DNA of 50,942 nt from Bacilli bacterium. Its GTDB lineage: Bacteria > Bacillota_I > Bacilli_A > RF39 > UBA660. The notes below the pieces were generated by a model that was not told the DNA's origin, ran no database searches, and saw only the letters and a list, made by a program, of their open reading frames with translations. Position 1 is the stretch's first letter. Every line of letters starts with the position of its first letter. The translations under genes were made by a program, and so were the position numbers. The stretch is from the NCBI GenBank assembly GCA_017527675.1, contig JAFXPU010000005.1, forward strand, positions 1-50,942, given 5' to 3'. This document shows, piece after piece, positions 1 to 7,433 of the stretch.

Positions 1-707
1 AAACAGCATCAATAGAAGTATGTGTTTATAAGTTTAGAAAATCACATTTAACAGCAAAATGCCCAACAGTAAGGCAAGTATATAATTGGATTAATAATGG
101 TAAAATATTTTTAACTAAAGATAAGTTATGTTACAAAAAAGTAAGGGGTAAAAATAATAAAAGTGGGATGATGAAACATACTAAATGGAATCTTGATCAT
201 AAAACTGTTTTACCAATAAGTCTAAGGCCTAAATACATAAACAAAAGAGATGAAATAGGACATTTAGAAATAGATTCTATTGTTGGAAGAAGAAATGAAT
301 ATGACTCCATTATATCCATAGTAGATAGATGTACAAGAAGAGTGTGGTTAATAAAAGCATTATATAAAAATGAATACTATATTGATAAGTTAATTTATGA
401 TTACATAATAAGAAATGATATAGTTGTGAGATCAATTACAGTGGACAATGGATTAGAATTTCAAGCATTAGGATTAACAGCTAAAAAACTTGGAGTAAAA
501 CTATACAAATGTGATCCATATTGTTCATTTCAAAGAGGAACGAATGAAAGAACAAATGCATTAGTAAGAAGATGGATTCCAAAAGGTAGTTCTATGAAAT
601 ACATTTCACAAGTATATTTAGACAATATTAGTTTTGAAATAAATAGTATGCCAAGGAAGATTTTTGACTATAAATGTGCTTTTGATATAGAATCAAAATT
701 TGATTGA
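1..707 (+). CDS. IS30-family transposase, 3' part (cut by the window edge)
   Basis: The reading frame is open from base 3 and runs into the left edge, so the N-terminal DNA-binding part lies outside. The visible part ends in an IS30-type DDE integrase core: HLEIDSIVG carries the first Asp, TVDNGLEF the second, and RGTNERTNALVRRWIPKG holds the Glu typical of IS30 (known consensus RGTNENTNG...PKG). Enzymes of this family cut and join the ends of their own element. The ATG at 168 is internal, because about 55 codons of similar sequence precede it in frame. The C-terminal NSMPRKIFDY resembles the usual NxRPRK ending, so the 3' end looks complete. Whether the element is intact cannot be judged from here. 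Confidence 0.9.
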   Translation, partial: TASIEVCVYKFRKSHLTAKCPTVRQVYNWINNGKIFLTKDKLCYKKVRGKNNKSGMMKHTKWNLDHKTVLPISLRPKYINKRDEIGHLEIDSIVGRRNEYDSIISIVDRCTRRVWLIKALYKNEYYIDKLIYDYIIRNDIVVRSITVDNGLEFQALGLTAKKLGVKLYKCDPYCSFQRGTNERTNALVRRWIPKGSSMKYISQVYLDNISFEINSMPRKIFDYKCAFDIESKFD

Positions 708-710
708 AAG

Positions 711-730
711 TGGTGCGGTTGAAATTTCAA
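711..730. repeat. candidate right terminal inverted repeat of the IS30 element
   Basis: Just after the transposase stop lies TGGTGCGGTTGAAATTTCAA, which ends in the perfect 12-base palindrome TTGAAATTTCAA. IS30-family ends commonly carry a GGT...GAAATT-type sequence close to the transposase stop. The left end is outside the window, so the repeat cannot be confirmed by its partner. Confidence 0.45.
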
Positions 731-740
731 AAAAGAAAAA

Positions 741-763
741 AATAACGTAACGTTATTTTTTTT
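741..763. terminator. bidirectional intrinsic terminator
   Basis: An AT-rich hairpin (AATAACG, loop TAA, CGTTATT) is followed by a T run on the plus strand and, read from the other side, on the minus strand. It can end both the transposase transcript and the convergent Fic-like gene, whose stop codon starts at 762. Confidence 0.65.
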
Positions 764-1172
764 ATGATATTTTTCTTCCTTTTTTATCAACGTTTGGATT
801 GGAAATATATTCACTCCATTCACTTGGAAACGTAACTATATCACTTTCTTCATAGATAGTTGGAATATTTAATTTACCATTATTCATATCATCTAATGCC
901 TTAACATAATCAAAATCATATCCTTTTTCATTTAATATGTTCCCAAAAGTAATAAGTGCTGTACGATGATTTCCATCCATAAAAGGTTGATATAATTTTA
1001 TTAAGGCAGCGACATACATAGCATTATTTAATATTTCACTGAAATTATTTGTTTTTTTTGCATTATTAATTGCTTTTTCTATAATTTTAAAAACAATAGT
1101 GTTTTCTGTTCTTACTTTTGAGTCATGACATATATGTTTATTAATATTAAATAGATGATCATAGCAATTCAT
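762..1172 (-). CDS. small Fic/Doc-like protein with Gln in place of the catalytic His
   Basis: This 136-residue protein has the helical context and loop of the Fic/Doc fold. The active-site loop reads Q62-PFMDGNHR-T, against the family consensus HPFx(D/E)GNGR or HxFxxxNKR. The His that normally activates the target hydroxyl for AMP or phosphate transfer is Gln, while Phe, Asp, Gly, Asn and Arg are kept. Established knowledge says Fic proteins lacking this His are usually inactive in AMPylation; another activity or a regulatory role is possible. The start follows AGGTGATAAA. A second protein with the same QPFMDGN loop lies at 39814-40848. No antitoxin-like partner is evident beside it; the divergent 49-residue gene at 1256 is the only small neighbour. 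Confidence 0.75.
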   Translation of the reverse strand: MNCYDHLFNINKHICHDSKVRTENTIVFKIIEKAINNAKKTNNFSEILNNAMYVAALIKLYQPFMDGNHRTALITFGNILNEKGYDFDYVKALDDMNNGKLNIPTIYEESDIVTFPSEWSEYISNPNVDKKGRKIS

Positions 1173-1188
1173 TTTATCACCTTAATAC

Positions 1189-1197
1189 ATTATATCA
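1189..1197 (-). promoter_or_regulatory. extended -10 promoter of the Fic-like gene
   Basis: On the minus strand TGA-TATAAT lies with 16 bases between the box and the start codon at 1172. Transcription would then begin at the AGGTGAT ribosome-binding site. Confidence 0.55.
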
Positions 1198-1210
1198 TAT
1201 TTATATATAA

Positions 1211-1239
1211 TTGACATTACAAAAAAGTTATTATAAAAT
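1211..1239 (+). promoter_or_regulatory. promoter TTGACA-17-TAAAAT
   Basis: TTGACA (1211-1216) and TAAAAT (1234-1239) are spaced by 17 bases and sit 16 bases before the ATG at 1256. A TTG inside the -35 box could be misread as a start codon. Confidence 0.65.
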
Positions 1240-1255
1240 TATTCTAGGTGATAAT

Positions 1256-1405
1256 ATGAAGACGGTAAGGGCTTTGGTTGATGGAATTGAAAAAGATATA
1301 GTAGTTGAGTTAGACCCTGAAGAAAAAGATGATATGGTATTAGTTGATGATACGGAAGATGAATTAGAAAATACCATGAAAATAGAGGTTATTGATAATG
1401 ATTAA
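1256..1405 (+). CDS. acidic 49-residue protein of unknown function
   Basis: I do not recognise this protein. It starts MKTVRALVDGIEKDIVVELD and its second half is strongly acidic (Asp/Glu-rich). ATG 1256 is chosen because TAGGTGATAAT precedes it and a promoter ends at 1239; the longer frame from TTG 1211 would begin inside the -35 box. The last 8 bases overlap the next gene, which suggests translational coupling and a shared function with the 483-residue protein downstream. Confidence 0.65.
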   Translation: MKTVRALVDGIEKDIVVELDPEEKDDMVLVDDTEDELENTMKIEVIDND

Positions 1406-2849
1406 GACAAAAGAAATGGATAAATTCATTAAGGAATGCATGAAATTATATCTTCAAAATCCAAATATAAATATCACGAGTGATACATTTTATCGCTCTT
1501 TAGAAACATATGGTTTTACTAGAAATGAATTTGAAAATGGTTATATTAGGGATATTTTTCCTAGTTTAGAAAATTATTTTTCAAATTCTAATTTACATGT
1601 TTATGTTGATCAAAGACAATCAGGATTTTTACAATTAACATCACATACAGGTGGCACAAAATCCGTTAAAATGTATTTGTCTTTTCCAAAAGAATATATG
1701 GAACAAGCAACTAAAAAAATATTTAAATTTGTTGCTGACAATAATATGAGTTGTGGTTCTAAAATAGCTCAAAATATTAGATCAGACTCTATTGTTATTA
1801 GATTGCATAATCCCAATGATGCTAAAATGATTATGGATTTTATTAATCATGATCGTGAATTAAATAAATATCACAAATCAACAAATCCTTTTTCTTTGAA
1901 AGAAGGAATAGTAGGTGTTGGGTATGATGATATGTTAAGTTATAATTCTGTTTTATCTGAGTTATTAGCAAGTTATTTTAATACTTTAAAGACAAATGAT
2001 AATTTAAAAAAAGCTAATTTAAAAGGATTCAGTAGCTATGTTGATGAATTTTATAACAAAACATTTATTACTAAAGAAAATCTTGTTGAATTTACATATA
2101 CAGATATGTATAGAAAATTTTTATATAGATTATCTAATCCTGGAAGATTATTGAATAATTTTGAACAAATAATTCGTGTAATTAAGAATGTTACTAGCAA
2201 TGATATGGACAAAAATATGTTTTTTAATATGTATGAACGATTTAATAATGATCAGCCAAATATTGATTATTTTAATCAAGAATATGATAAACAATTATAC
2301 AATATTCAAATTAATGTATTGAATTCATATATACATTTAGCTATAACAAAATATGGATTAGATAAAGTACATTTATATCTAGATTCCTATATTCAAGGAA
2401 ATGATAATGCGATAACTTCTGATAATAATTTCCGTTTTAATTTTAAAAAATACTTAAGATATGAAGATGTTCAAAGAATAGTTATGGGTAATACCAAACA
2501 ATATGTTGAAAATTATATCAACAGTATGTCAATTAATTCTAATATAGATAGTAATTATTATTTATTTATTTCTGCATGTGTTGCTACTGCAAAAAAATAT
2601 GGTAATAAGCAAGCAATAGTAGCTATAAAAAATAGTATAAATGGAAATTATTCATATTTTACTAATGATGGCGATTCTAAATTTAGAGATAAATTAAAAT
2701 CTTTAGTATCTCCCAATGAAATTATATCTTACTTAAATAAAACTATTGAGAATACAGATAATACTATTAATTATGATATAATAATTTTCAATTTTATTGA
2801 ATCTTTAGTTGGAGAAAATGTAAAGGAAAACGATATTTCTAGACTCTAA
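1398..2849 (+). CDS. uncharacterised 483-residue protein, faintly HopA1-like in its middle part
   Basis: The function is unknown. The start is ATG 1398, preceded by AGAGG at 1384-1388, rather than the TTG six bases earlier. Residues of about 85-185 show a pattern with a Lys after a beta stretch (MSCGSKIAQN), then RSDSIVIRLHNPNDA and NPFSLKEGIVGVGYDD. This layout of Lys, Arg-Ser-Asp-Ser, then Pro-Phe and a Gly-rich turn weakly resembles HopA1-type domains, which in some systems act as phosphothreonine-lyase-like enzymes. That resemblance is by eye only. The remaining 300 residues are helical, Asn/Asp-rich and without membrane segments. The gene forms an operon with the acidic 49-residue protein and ends in its own terminator. 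Confidence 0.6.
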   Translation: MIKTKEMDKFIKECMKLYLQNPNINITSDTFYRSLETYGFTRNEFENGYIRDIFPSLENYFSNSNLHVYVDQRQSGFLQLTSHTGGTKSVKMYLSFPKEYMEQATKKIFKFVADNNMSCGSKIAQNIRSDSIVIRLHNPNDAKMIMDFINHDRELNKYHKSTNPFSLKEGIVGVGYDDMLSYNSVLSELLASYFNTLKTNDNLKKANLKGFSSYVDEFYNKTFITKENLVEFTYTDMYRKFLYRLSNPGRLLNNFEQIIRVIKNVTSNDMDKNMFFNMYERFNNDQPNIDYFNQEYDKQLYNIQINVLNSYIHLAITKYGLDKVHLYLDSYIQGNDNAITSDNNFRFNFKKYLRYEDVQRIVMGNTKQYVENYINSMSINSNIDSNYYLFISACVATAKKYGNKQAIVAIKNSINGNYSYFTNDGDSKFRDKLKSLVSPNEIISYLNKTIENTDNTINYDIIIFNFIESLVGENVKENDISRL

Positions 2850-2869
2850 AAGAGTCTTTTTTTATTTTT
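2841..2869 (+). terminator. intrinsic terminator overlapping the stop codon
   Basis: AGACTCT, loop AAA, AGAGTCT is followed by a T-rich tract. The TAA stop of the preceding gene lies within the hairpin. Confidence 0.8.
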
Positions 2870-2872
2870 CCT

Positions 2873-2900
2873 TTGAAATCTTTAAAATTTATATTATAAT
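2873..2900 (+). promoter_or_regulatory. promoter TTGAAA-16-TATAAT
   Basis: TTGAAA (2873-2878) and TATAAT (2895-2900) drive the PfkB kinase gene. Only 16 bases separate the -10 box from the ATG, so the leader should be very short and start near AGGTGAT. Confidence 0.65.
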
Positions 2901-2916
2901 TAAAATAGGTGATGGT

Positions 2917-3807
2917 ATGAAAATACTATGTATGGGATTAGTAGATTATGATATAACTTTACCACTTGATGGTTATCCTGAAGAAAATACTAAAAACAGG
3001 TTAACTGAAAAAATAGAATGTGGTGGTGGCCAAACAGCAAATGCAGCATGTTTGCTTGCTAAATATGGTGAGGATGTATATATATCAGGATTAATTGGTA
3101 ATGATTTATATGGTAATAATATTATTCGCGAATTTAATAAATTTGGTGTTAAAACAGATTACCTTGATATAGACGATAATTATAATACATCTGTATCTCA
3201 TATTTTAGTTAATCTTAAAAATAGTAGTAGAACTACCTTAACGGTTAAAGAACCTCATCCTATGCGTGAAATAAACATAGATATTAAACCTGATATTATT
3301 TTGATAGATGGTCAAGAACCATTAATGTCCAAAAAAGTTTTTGCAGAAAATCCAGATGCAATTAAGATTATTGATGCTGGTTCATATCGTGAACCCATAA
3401 TATCACTTTGTCATGATGTTGATTTAATAATTGCATCTTTAGATTTTTTAGAAGGCTTTTGTGATGCTAAAATTCATACCGAAGAAGAATTAAAAGTTGC
3501 TTATGAGAAAATGCAAAAATTCTATGATAAAGAATTAATTGTTACAATTGGTAGATTAGGTTCTATGGGTATGATAAATGATGAGCCAACTCTTATCCCA
3601 TCAATTAAGGTTGACGAAAAGGATTCAACTGGTGCTGGTGATATTTTCCATGGTGCATTTATTTATGGTTTAATTCATGGAATGTCTTTAGAAAATAATA
3701 TGATTTTTTCTAATATTGCTGGTGCATTATCAGTTAGAAAAATTGGTGCTAGAAATTCTTTTCCAGAATTAGAAGAGGTAAAAAAAATATATGATGAGTA
3801 TCGATGA
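2917..3807 (+). CDS. PfkB/ribokinase-family carbohydrate kinase
   Basis: This 296-residue cytoplasmic kinase would phosphorylate a sugar or nucleoside hydroxyl with ATP. The N-terminal PfkB signature is seen as ECGGGQTANAACLLAKYG (about residues 34-51). The C-terminal one is DSTGAGDIFHGAFIYG, with the GAGD anion hole at 239-242 and Asp242 as the expected catalytic base. The length is normal for the family. Substrate specificity cannot be read from the sequence; ribokinase, fructokinase and nucleoside kinases all fit. The gene overlaps the Smr gene by 17 bases, so the two are co-translated. It starts behind AGGTGATGGT. Confidence 0.85.
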   Translation: MKILCMGLVDYDITLPLDGYPEENTKNRLTEKIECGGGQTANAACLLAKYGEDVYISGLIGNDLYGNNIIREFNKFGVKTDYLDIDDNYNTSVSHILVNLKNSSRTTLTVKEPHPMREINIDIKPDIILIDGQEPLMSKKVFAENPDAIKIIDAGSYREPIISLCHDVDLIIASLDFLEGFCDAKIHTEEELKVAYEKMQKFYDKELIVTIGRLGSMGMINDEPTLIPSIKVDEKDSTGAGDIFHGAFIYGLIHGMSLENNMIFSNIAGALSVRKIGARNSFPELEEVKKIYDEYR

Positions 3808-4069
3808 TATATTATTTATTGATTCTCTACCGACAATAGATTTACATGGTTATGATCGCATGTATGCTAGGTTAAAGGTTAACGAATTTATAAATGATAA
3901 TATAAAATTAAAAAATGAATTTATTGTAATTATTCATGGCATTGGCAGTAGCGTTTTAAAACATGAGATACATGATTTATTATCAAAGGATAAAAGGGTA
4001 ATTGACTATAAAATATATGTTAATAATGTGGGATGCACTGTTGCTCAATTAAATATAAATAAAGTTTGA
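3791..4069 (+). CDS. stand-alone Smr-domain protein
   Basis: The 92 residues form one small MutS-related (Smr) domain. DLHG (17-20) and HGIGSSVLK (49-57) match the two hallmark motifs LDLHG and HGxGxGxLR, followed by the C-terminal GCTVAQL strand. Smr domains are known from the MutS2 C-terminus and from free-standing proteins; several act as RNA or DNA nucleases, some on stalled ribosomes. No MutS2 part is present and there is no room for one. The start could be 3791 or 3794; AAGAGG lies 12 bases upstream. The gene overlaps the end of the PfkB kinase. Confidence 0.8.
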   Translation: MMSIDDILFIDSLPTIDLHGYDRMYARLKVNEFINDNIKLKNEFIVIIHGIGSSVLKHEIHDLLSKDKRVIDYKIYVNNVGCTVAQLNINKV

Positions 4070-4103
4070 CAGTGTATAGAAAGTTTAAAAGGTGAAATTA
4101 AGT

Positions 4104-5081
4104 ATGTATGAAGAAAAGAAAATAAAAATTCCATATCGTGATATTGCATTACAATTGATTGTTATTGTTTTGTTTGTTTTAGTTCTTTTATGGTTATTTC
4201 CATCAAAAAAGATTATGAAAAATTCTGAAGAAAAAAACAATGGTCAGTCTGTTGAAAAAAATAATAATAGTAAAAATAATAATTCAGATATTAACAATGA
4301 TTCTAATAATAGTCAAAATAATAATGAAGATAAGAATAATGATGATAACAAAAAAACAACAGCTAAAAAATATGAGTATGCTAAAACATCAGAAGTATCA
4401 TATGGTGAATATGGACCATGGAGTGATTGGTCAACTAATTATATAGCTCCATCTGATACTATTGAAGTTCAAACTGAAGTACGTAGTAGTACAAATGGTT
4501 GGAAATCTAATTATGTTCAAACAGGTACAAAAACAGAGGAGAATGTTGTTGTTGGTACTAAAACAGATAATAAAGTTGTCACAGGTTACAATGTTGAATA
4601 TATTTCTACTATTGGACCTTCAACAAAACCAATTAATAATACAGACGATTATATTTACGTGTTAACTAAGGCTCATAAAATATATACTTGTGATGATGGT
4701 GATCCTGTTACAATGGAAATATATGGAGCCCCAATTACATCAGATAAAGTAAATTATGATTATTTAATTACACAAAATGGTGATTTGTCTAAATTAAATC
4801 CACCTGCGTCTTGTAGCAATGCAAAAGTTTTTAATGAACAATATGAATATACGCTATATAAAAGAGTTCCAATTTATACAACAGTAACTGAAGATATTTA
4901 TGGTACTGTTACAACACCAATTTATACTGAGCAAAAGGAAACTACTTATGGTAATGTAACTTACTATCGTTATAGAACAAGATCATATAAAGCTGGTGGT
5001 GAATCAATTAAGTGGAGTGATAGCGATAATGATCAAACATTAATTTCACAAGGATATCATTTTACTGGAAACGTAAAATAA
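4104..5081 (+). CDS. membrane-anchored surface protein with a WSxW (thrombospondin-1-like) motif
   Basis: The start is ATG 4104, behind AAAAGGTG; the GTG at 4092 is part of that ribosome-binding site. Residues of about 12-32 (RDIALQLIVIVLFVLVLLWL) form one membrane helix, followed by a low-complexity Asn/Asp/Ser/Lys linker of some 60 residues and an outside domain rich in Thr, Tyr and Val. The domain holds YGPWSDWST and, near its end, YRYRTRSYKAGGESIKWSD; W-S-x-W clusters followed by an RxR strand resemble thrombospondin type-1 repeats. Two Cys (CDDGD, ASCSN) could form a disulfide. The function is unknown; adhesion or binding of an envelope ligand is a guess. A terminator follows directly. 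Confidence 0.65.
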   Translation: MYEEKKIKIPYRDIALQLIVIVLFVLVLLWLFPSKKIMKNSEEKNNGQSVEKNNNSKNNNSDINNDSNNSQNNNEDKNNDDNKKTTAKKYEYAKTSEVSYGEYGPWSDWSTNYIAPSDTIEVQTEVRSSTNGWKSNYVQTGTKTEENVVVGTKTDNKVVTGYNVEYISTIGPSTKPINNTDDYIYVLTKAHKIYTCDDGDPVTMEIYGAPITSDKVNYDYLITQNGDLSKLNPPASCSNAKVFNEQYEYTLYKRVPIYTTVTEDIYGTVTTPIYTEQKETTYGNVTYYRYRTRSYKAGGESIKWSDSDNDQTLISQGYHFTGNVK

Positions 5082-5087
5082 GATTGA

Positions 5088-5114
5088 AAAATAGGAATAA
5101 ATCCTATTTTTTTT
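5088..5114 (+). terminator. intrinsic terminator
   Basis: A 9-base-pair stem (AAAATAGGA / TCCTATTTT, loop ATAAA) runs into an unbroken T run. It ends the WSxW protein transcript. Confidence 0.8.
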
Positions 5115-5116
5115 GT

Positions 5117-5145
5117 TTGACATAGAATCTATATTGAGTTATAAT
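5117..5145 (+). promoter_or_regulatory. full-consensus promoter TTGACA-17-TATAAT
   Basis: Both boxes match the sigma-A consensus exactly with optimal spacing (TTGACA 5117-5122, TATAAT 5140-5145). It is the strongest-looking promoter in the window and serves a small gene of unknown function. Confidence 0.8.
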
Positions 5146-5178
5146 TAATATGTAACAATAGGGTAGGAGGGATACAGC

Positions 5179-5595
5179 TTGAAGGAAACATATTTATTTG
5201 AGTATGTTAATGAAAATGAGTTTAAAAAACTTGAACGTGCTATTAAAAAGTATAACATGCTTGCCTATAAAAAATTATATTTTGATTTCTATCCAGCCCT
5301 AAAAGAAGGTAATTTTTTAGGTGAAGTTGTTGCTAAAAATCCAGACAACACTTTATCATATGTTCTTAAATTACCAACAGATGTTATGTTTTCAAAAGTT
5401 CATGGTGATATATTATTATTCTATATTGTTGATGAAAAAAACAAAACTGTTTTATTAGATAAATTTGAACCATTTGAAATATTAAGTGAAGGTCATGCAA
5501 CTGAACTTGTTACTTATAAAGGTGTTATGGTTTCTAAGAAACATTCTGATAAAGATATGTTTAAGATTAATTTATTAAATATGATAAATAAATAA
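5179..5595 (+). CDS. 138-residue conserved-looking protein of unknown function, TTG start
   Basis: I do not recognise the family. The protein is soluble with mixed helix and strand content and starts MKETYLFEYVNENEFKKLER. The TTG start at 5179 is fixed by a strong AGGAGG eight bases upstream; no ATG lies near. It is a single-gene unit between its own consensus promoter and a terminator, so it is probably well expressed. Confidence 0.7.
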   Translation: MKETYLFEYVNENEFKKLERAIKKYNMLAYKKLYFDFYPALKEGNFLGEVVAKNPDNTLSYVLKLPTDVMFSKVHGDILLFYIVDEKNKTVLLDKFEPFEILSEGHATELVTYKGVMVSKKHSDKDMFKINLLNMINK

Positions 5596-5616
5596 AAAAA
5601 GCCTTATGGCTTTTTT
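5595..5616. terminator. bidirectional intrinsic terminator
   Basis: AAAAAAGCC, loop TTAT, GGCTTTTTT, with A and T runs on both sides. It ends the gene before it and could also stop readthrough from the tRNA genes on the other strand. Confidence 0.8.
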
Positions 5617-5637
5617 ATTTGCGTAATAGTTTTTAAT

Positions 5638-5667
5638 AAAAAAAAACTGAAATGTTAACGTATTTCA
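5638..5667 (-). terminator. terminator of the tRNA transcript
   Basis: Read on the minus strand, TGAAAT and ATTTCA form a 6-base-pair stem followed by a T run made by the nine A bases at 5638-5646. It lies about 16 bases past the CCA end of tRNA-Leu. Confidence 0.6.
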
Positions 5668-5682
5668 ATTTTTTTAACAATA

Positions 5683-5767
5683 TGGTGCGAGTGAAGGGAC
5701 TTGAACCCCCATGGATTGCTCCGCTAGATCCTAAGTCTAGTGCGTCTGCCAATTTCGCCACACTCGC
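5683..5767 (-). tRNA. tRNA-Leu (anticodon UAG)
   Basis: The minus strand folds as a long-variable-arm tRNA. The acceptor stem is GCGAGTG/CACTCGC with discriminator A and an encoded CCA. The anticodon loop CTTAGGA sits in a CTAGA/TCTAG stem, giving anticodon UAG for Leu CUN codons. The T-loop region contains GGTTCAAGTCC. The extra arm, between GCGGAGCAATCC and the T stem, fits a class II tRNA. Confidence 0.95.
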
Positions 5768-5771
5768 ACAG

Positions 5772-5848
5772 TGGTGGATCTTGCAGGACTCGAACCTGCG
5801 ACCGCCCGGTTATGAGCCGGATGCTCTAACCAACTGAGCTAAAGATCC
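5772..5848 (-). tRNA. tRNA with anticodon CAU (elongator Met or Ile2)
   Basis: The minus strand gives a 77-base cloverleaf including the encoded CCA. The acceptor stem is GGATCTT/AAGATCC, the D arm contains AGCTCAGTTGGTTAGAGC, the anticodon loop is CTCATAA in a TCCGG/CCGGG stem, and the T arm has GGTTCGAGTCC. The CAU anticodon could read AUG, or AUA if the C is changed to lysidine. The overall sequence looks much like Firmicutes tRNA-Ile2, so I lean to that, but initiator Met is excluded by the paired acceptor end. It is transcribed ahead of tRNA-Leu, four bases apart. Confidence 0.9.
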
Positions 5849-5887
5849 ATAAAATAACCACCACTGACTTGTTCTCAGTACTTACTA

Positions 5888-5916
5888 AATATATCATATT
5901 TAACTATCTATTGCAA
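5888..5916 (-). promoter_or_regulatory. tRNA promoter TTGCAA-17-TATATT
   Basis: On the minus strand TTGCAA (5911-5916) and TATATT (5888-5893) are 17 bases apart and about 40 bases upstream of the CAU tRNA. It should drive both tRNA genes. Confidence 0.7.
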
Positions 5917-5965
5917 GTATTTTTTTATTAATTTAGTATATTTTATTAAACATTATTTAAAAATA

Positions 5966-5974
5966 TGCTATAAT
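5966..5974 (+). promoter_or_regulatory. extended -10 promoter of cysS
   Basis: TGC-TATAAT with no clear -35 box. The gap to the start codon is 15 bases, so the transcript should begin close to AGGTGAT. Confidence 0.6.
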
Positions 5975-5989
5975 TAATTAGGTGATATT

Positions 5990-7387
5990 ATGAGATTTTT
6001 TAATACAGAAACACATCAAATAGATGAATTTGTTCCAATAGATGGAAAGAATGTAAAAATGTACACTTGTGGACCAACTGTTTATCATTATGCCCACATA
6101 GGTAATTTGCGTACTTATATAAATGAAGATATATTAGAAAAGTCTTTGAATTATTTAGGATATCATGTTACCAGATGTATGAATATCACTGATGTTGGGC
6201 ATCTTACTTCTGATGCTGATACTGGTGAAGATAAGATGTTAAAAGGTGCTAAAAGAGAACATAAATCTGTTTTGGATATTGCTAAATTTTATACTGATAA
6301 ATTTAAAGAAGATTGTGATAAATTAAACATTAAATGGCCTGAAATAGTTGTTCCAGCAACTAGTCAAATAGATGAATATATTTTATTTATTCAAAATCTT
6401 GAACAAAAGGGTTATACTTATTTTGCTGGTGGTAATGTTTATTTCGATACATCAAAATTAGATAATTATTATAGACTTACAAATCAAAATGAAAATGAAT
6501 TAATGGAAGCTGTACGTGAAGATGTTGATGTAGATCAAAATAAGAAGAATAAAAATGATTTTGTTTTATGGTTTACAAAATCAAAATTTGATGATCAGGA
6601 ATTAAAATGGGATTCCCCATGGGGTTATGGATATCCTGGATGGCATATTGAATGTTCATCTATATCTTTAAAATATTTAGGAGAGTATCTTGATATTCAC
6701 TGTGGTGGTGTTGATAATATCTTTCCACATCATACAAATGAAATTGCTCAAACAGAATCACGTGTTGGACATAAATGGTGTAATTATTGGTTCCATCCTG
6801 AACATTTAAATGATGAAAGTGGTAAAATGAGTAAAAGTAATGGTGAATTTTTAACTGTTTCATTACTTGAAGAGAAAGGATATAATCCTCTTTCATATAG
6901 ATTATTATGCTTACAATCACATTTTAAAAAACAATTAGTTTTTACTTTTGATGCTTTGATGCAAACAGAAAACACATATAATAAGCTTCTTAATCGTGTT
7001 AAAGGATTAAATGCAGCTAATTTGGATGTTAATAAAGATAATATTCTAAAATATCAAAATGATTTTAAAGAGGCATTAGAAAATAATTTAAACACATCAA
7101 ATGCTTTAACAGTTTTATATGATGTATTAAAAAGTGATTTAAATGATGCTGAAAAGTTATATTTAGTTAAAGACTTTGATCAGGTATTATCATTAGATTT
7201 AATTAGTAAAGAAGAAGAAATAGATTCTGACTTAAAATCATATATTGAATCTAAGATAGAGGAAAGAAAACAAGCTAAAGTAAATAAAGATTATGAATTA
7301 GCTGATCAAATAAGAAAAGAATTAGAAGAAAAAGGAATTATTATAAAAGATACTCGTGAAGGAACAACTTACGAAATAATAAAATAA
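5990..7387 (+). CDS. cysS: cysteinyl-tRNA synthetase
   Basis: CysRS charges tRNA-Cys with cysteine using ATP. The 465 residues have the usual bacterial length and class I motifs: the HIGH-type motif YAHIGNLRTY near the N-terminus and KMSKS in SGKMSKSNGEF. The zinc ligands expected for the family are visible (Cys in TCGPTVY, Cys in HIECSS, and the His and Glu of FPHHTNE). YPGWHIECS and VDNIFPHHTNE are diagnostic of CysRS. The C-terminal part is the helical anticodon-binding region. The gene is transcribed alone from an extended -10 promoter and ends at a terminator; no T-box leader is present, since only about 10 bases of leader are possible. Confidence 0.97.
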   Translation: MRFFNTETHQIDEFVPIDGKNVKMYTCGPTVYHYAHIGNLRTYINEDILEKSLNYLGYHVTRCMNITDVGHLTSDADTGEDKMLKGAKREHKSVLDIAKFYTDKFKEDCDKLNIKWPEIVVPATSQIDEYILFIQNLEQKGYTYFAGGNVYFDTSKLDNYYRLTNQNENELMEAVREDVDVDQNKKNKNDFVLWFTKSKFDDQELKWDSPWGYGYPGWHIECSSISLKYLGEYLDIHCGGVDNIFPHHTNEIAQTESRVGHKWCNYWFHPEHLNDESGKMSKSNGEFLTVSLLEEKGYNPLSYRLLCLQSHFKKQLVFTFDALMQTENTYNKLLNRVKGLNAANLDVNKDNILKYQNDFKEALENNLNTSNALTVLYDVLKSDLNDAEKLYLVKDFDQVLSLDLISKEEEIDSDLKSYIESKIEERKQAKVNKDYELADQIRKELEEKGIIIKDTREGTTYEIIK

Positions 7388-7410
7388 AGAAGATTTTTCT
7401 TCTTTTTTTT
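7386..7410 (+). terminator. intrinsic terminator of cysS
   Basis: AAAGAAGA, loop TTTT, TCTTCTTT, followed by T bases. The stem is AT-rich but perfect. Confidence 0.7.
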
Positions 7411-7433
7411 GATATAATTATTATGGTGATAAT

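Noticed and set aside
1211-1255. Longer start (TTG 1211) for the acidic protein
   Set aside because: It would begin in the -35 box of the gene's own promoter and has no ribosome-binding site.
762-1405. Toxin-antitoxin pair of the Fic-like and 49-residue proteins
   Set aside because: The genes are divergent with separate promoters, the catalytic His is missing, and the small protein shows no antitoxin motif.
5652-5837. An open frame on the plus strand of 61 codons
   Set aside because: It covers two clear tRNA genes on the minus strand; the frame is an accident of their sequence.
5917-5990. A T-box leader before cysS
   Set aside because: Only about 10 bases separate the probable transcript start from the ATG; the leader cannot fit.
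6660-6975. Two open frames on the minus strand inside cysS
   Set aside because: They are shadows of a highly conserved gene, without ribosome-binding sites or promoters.
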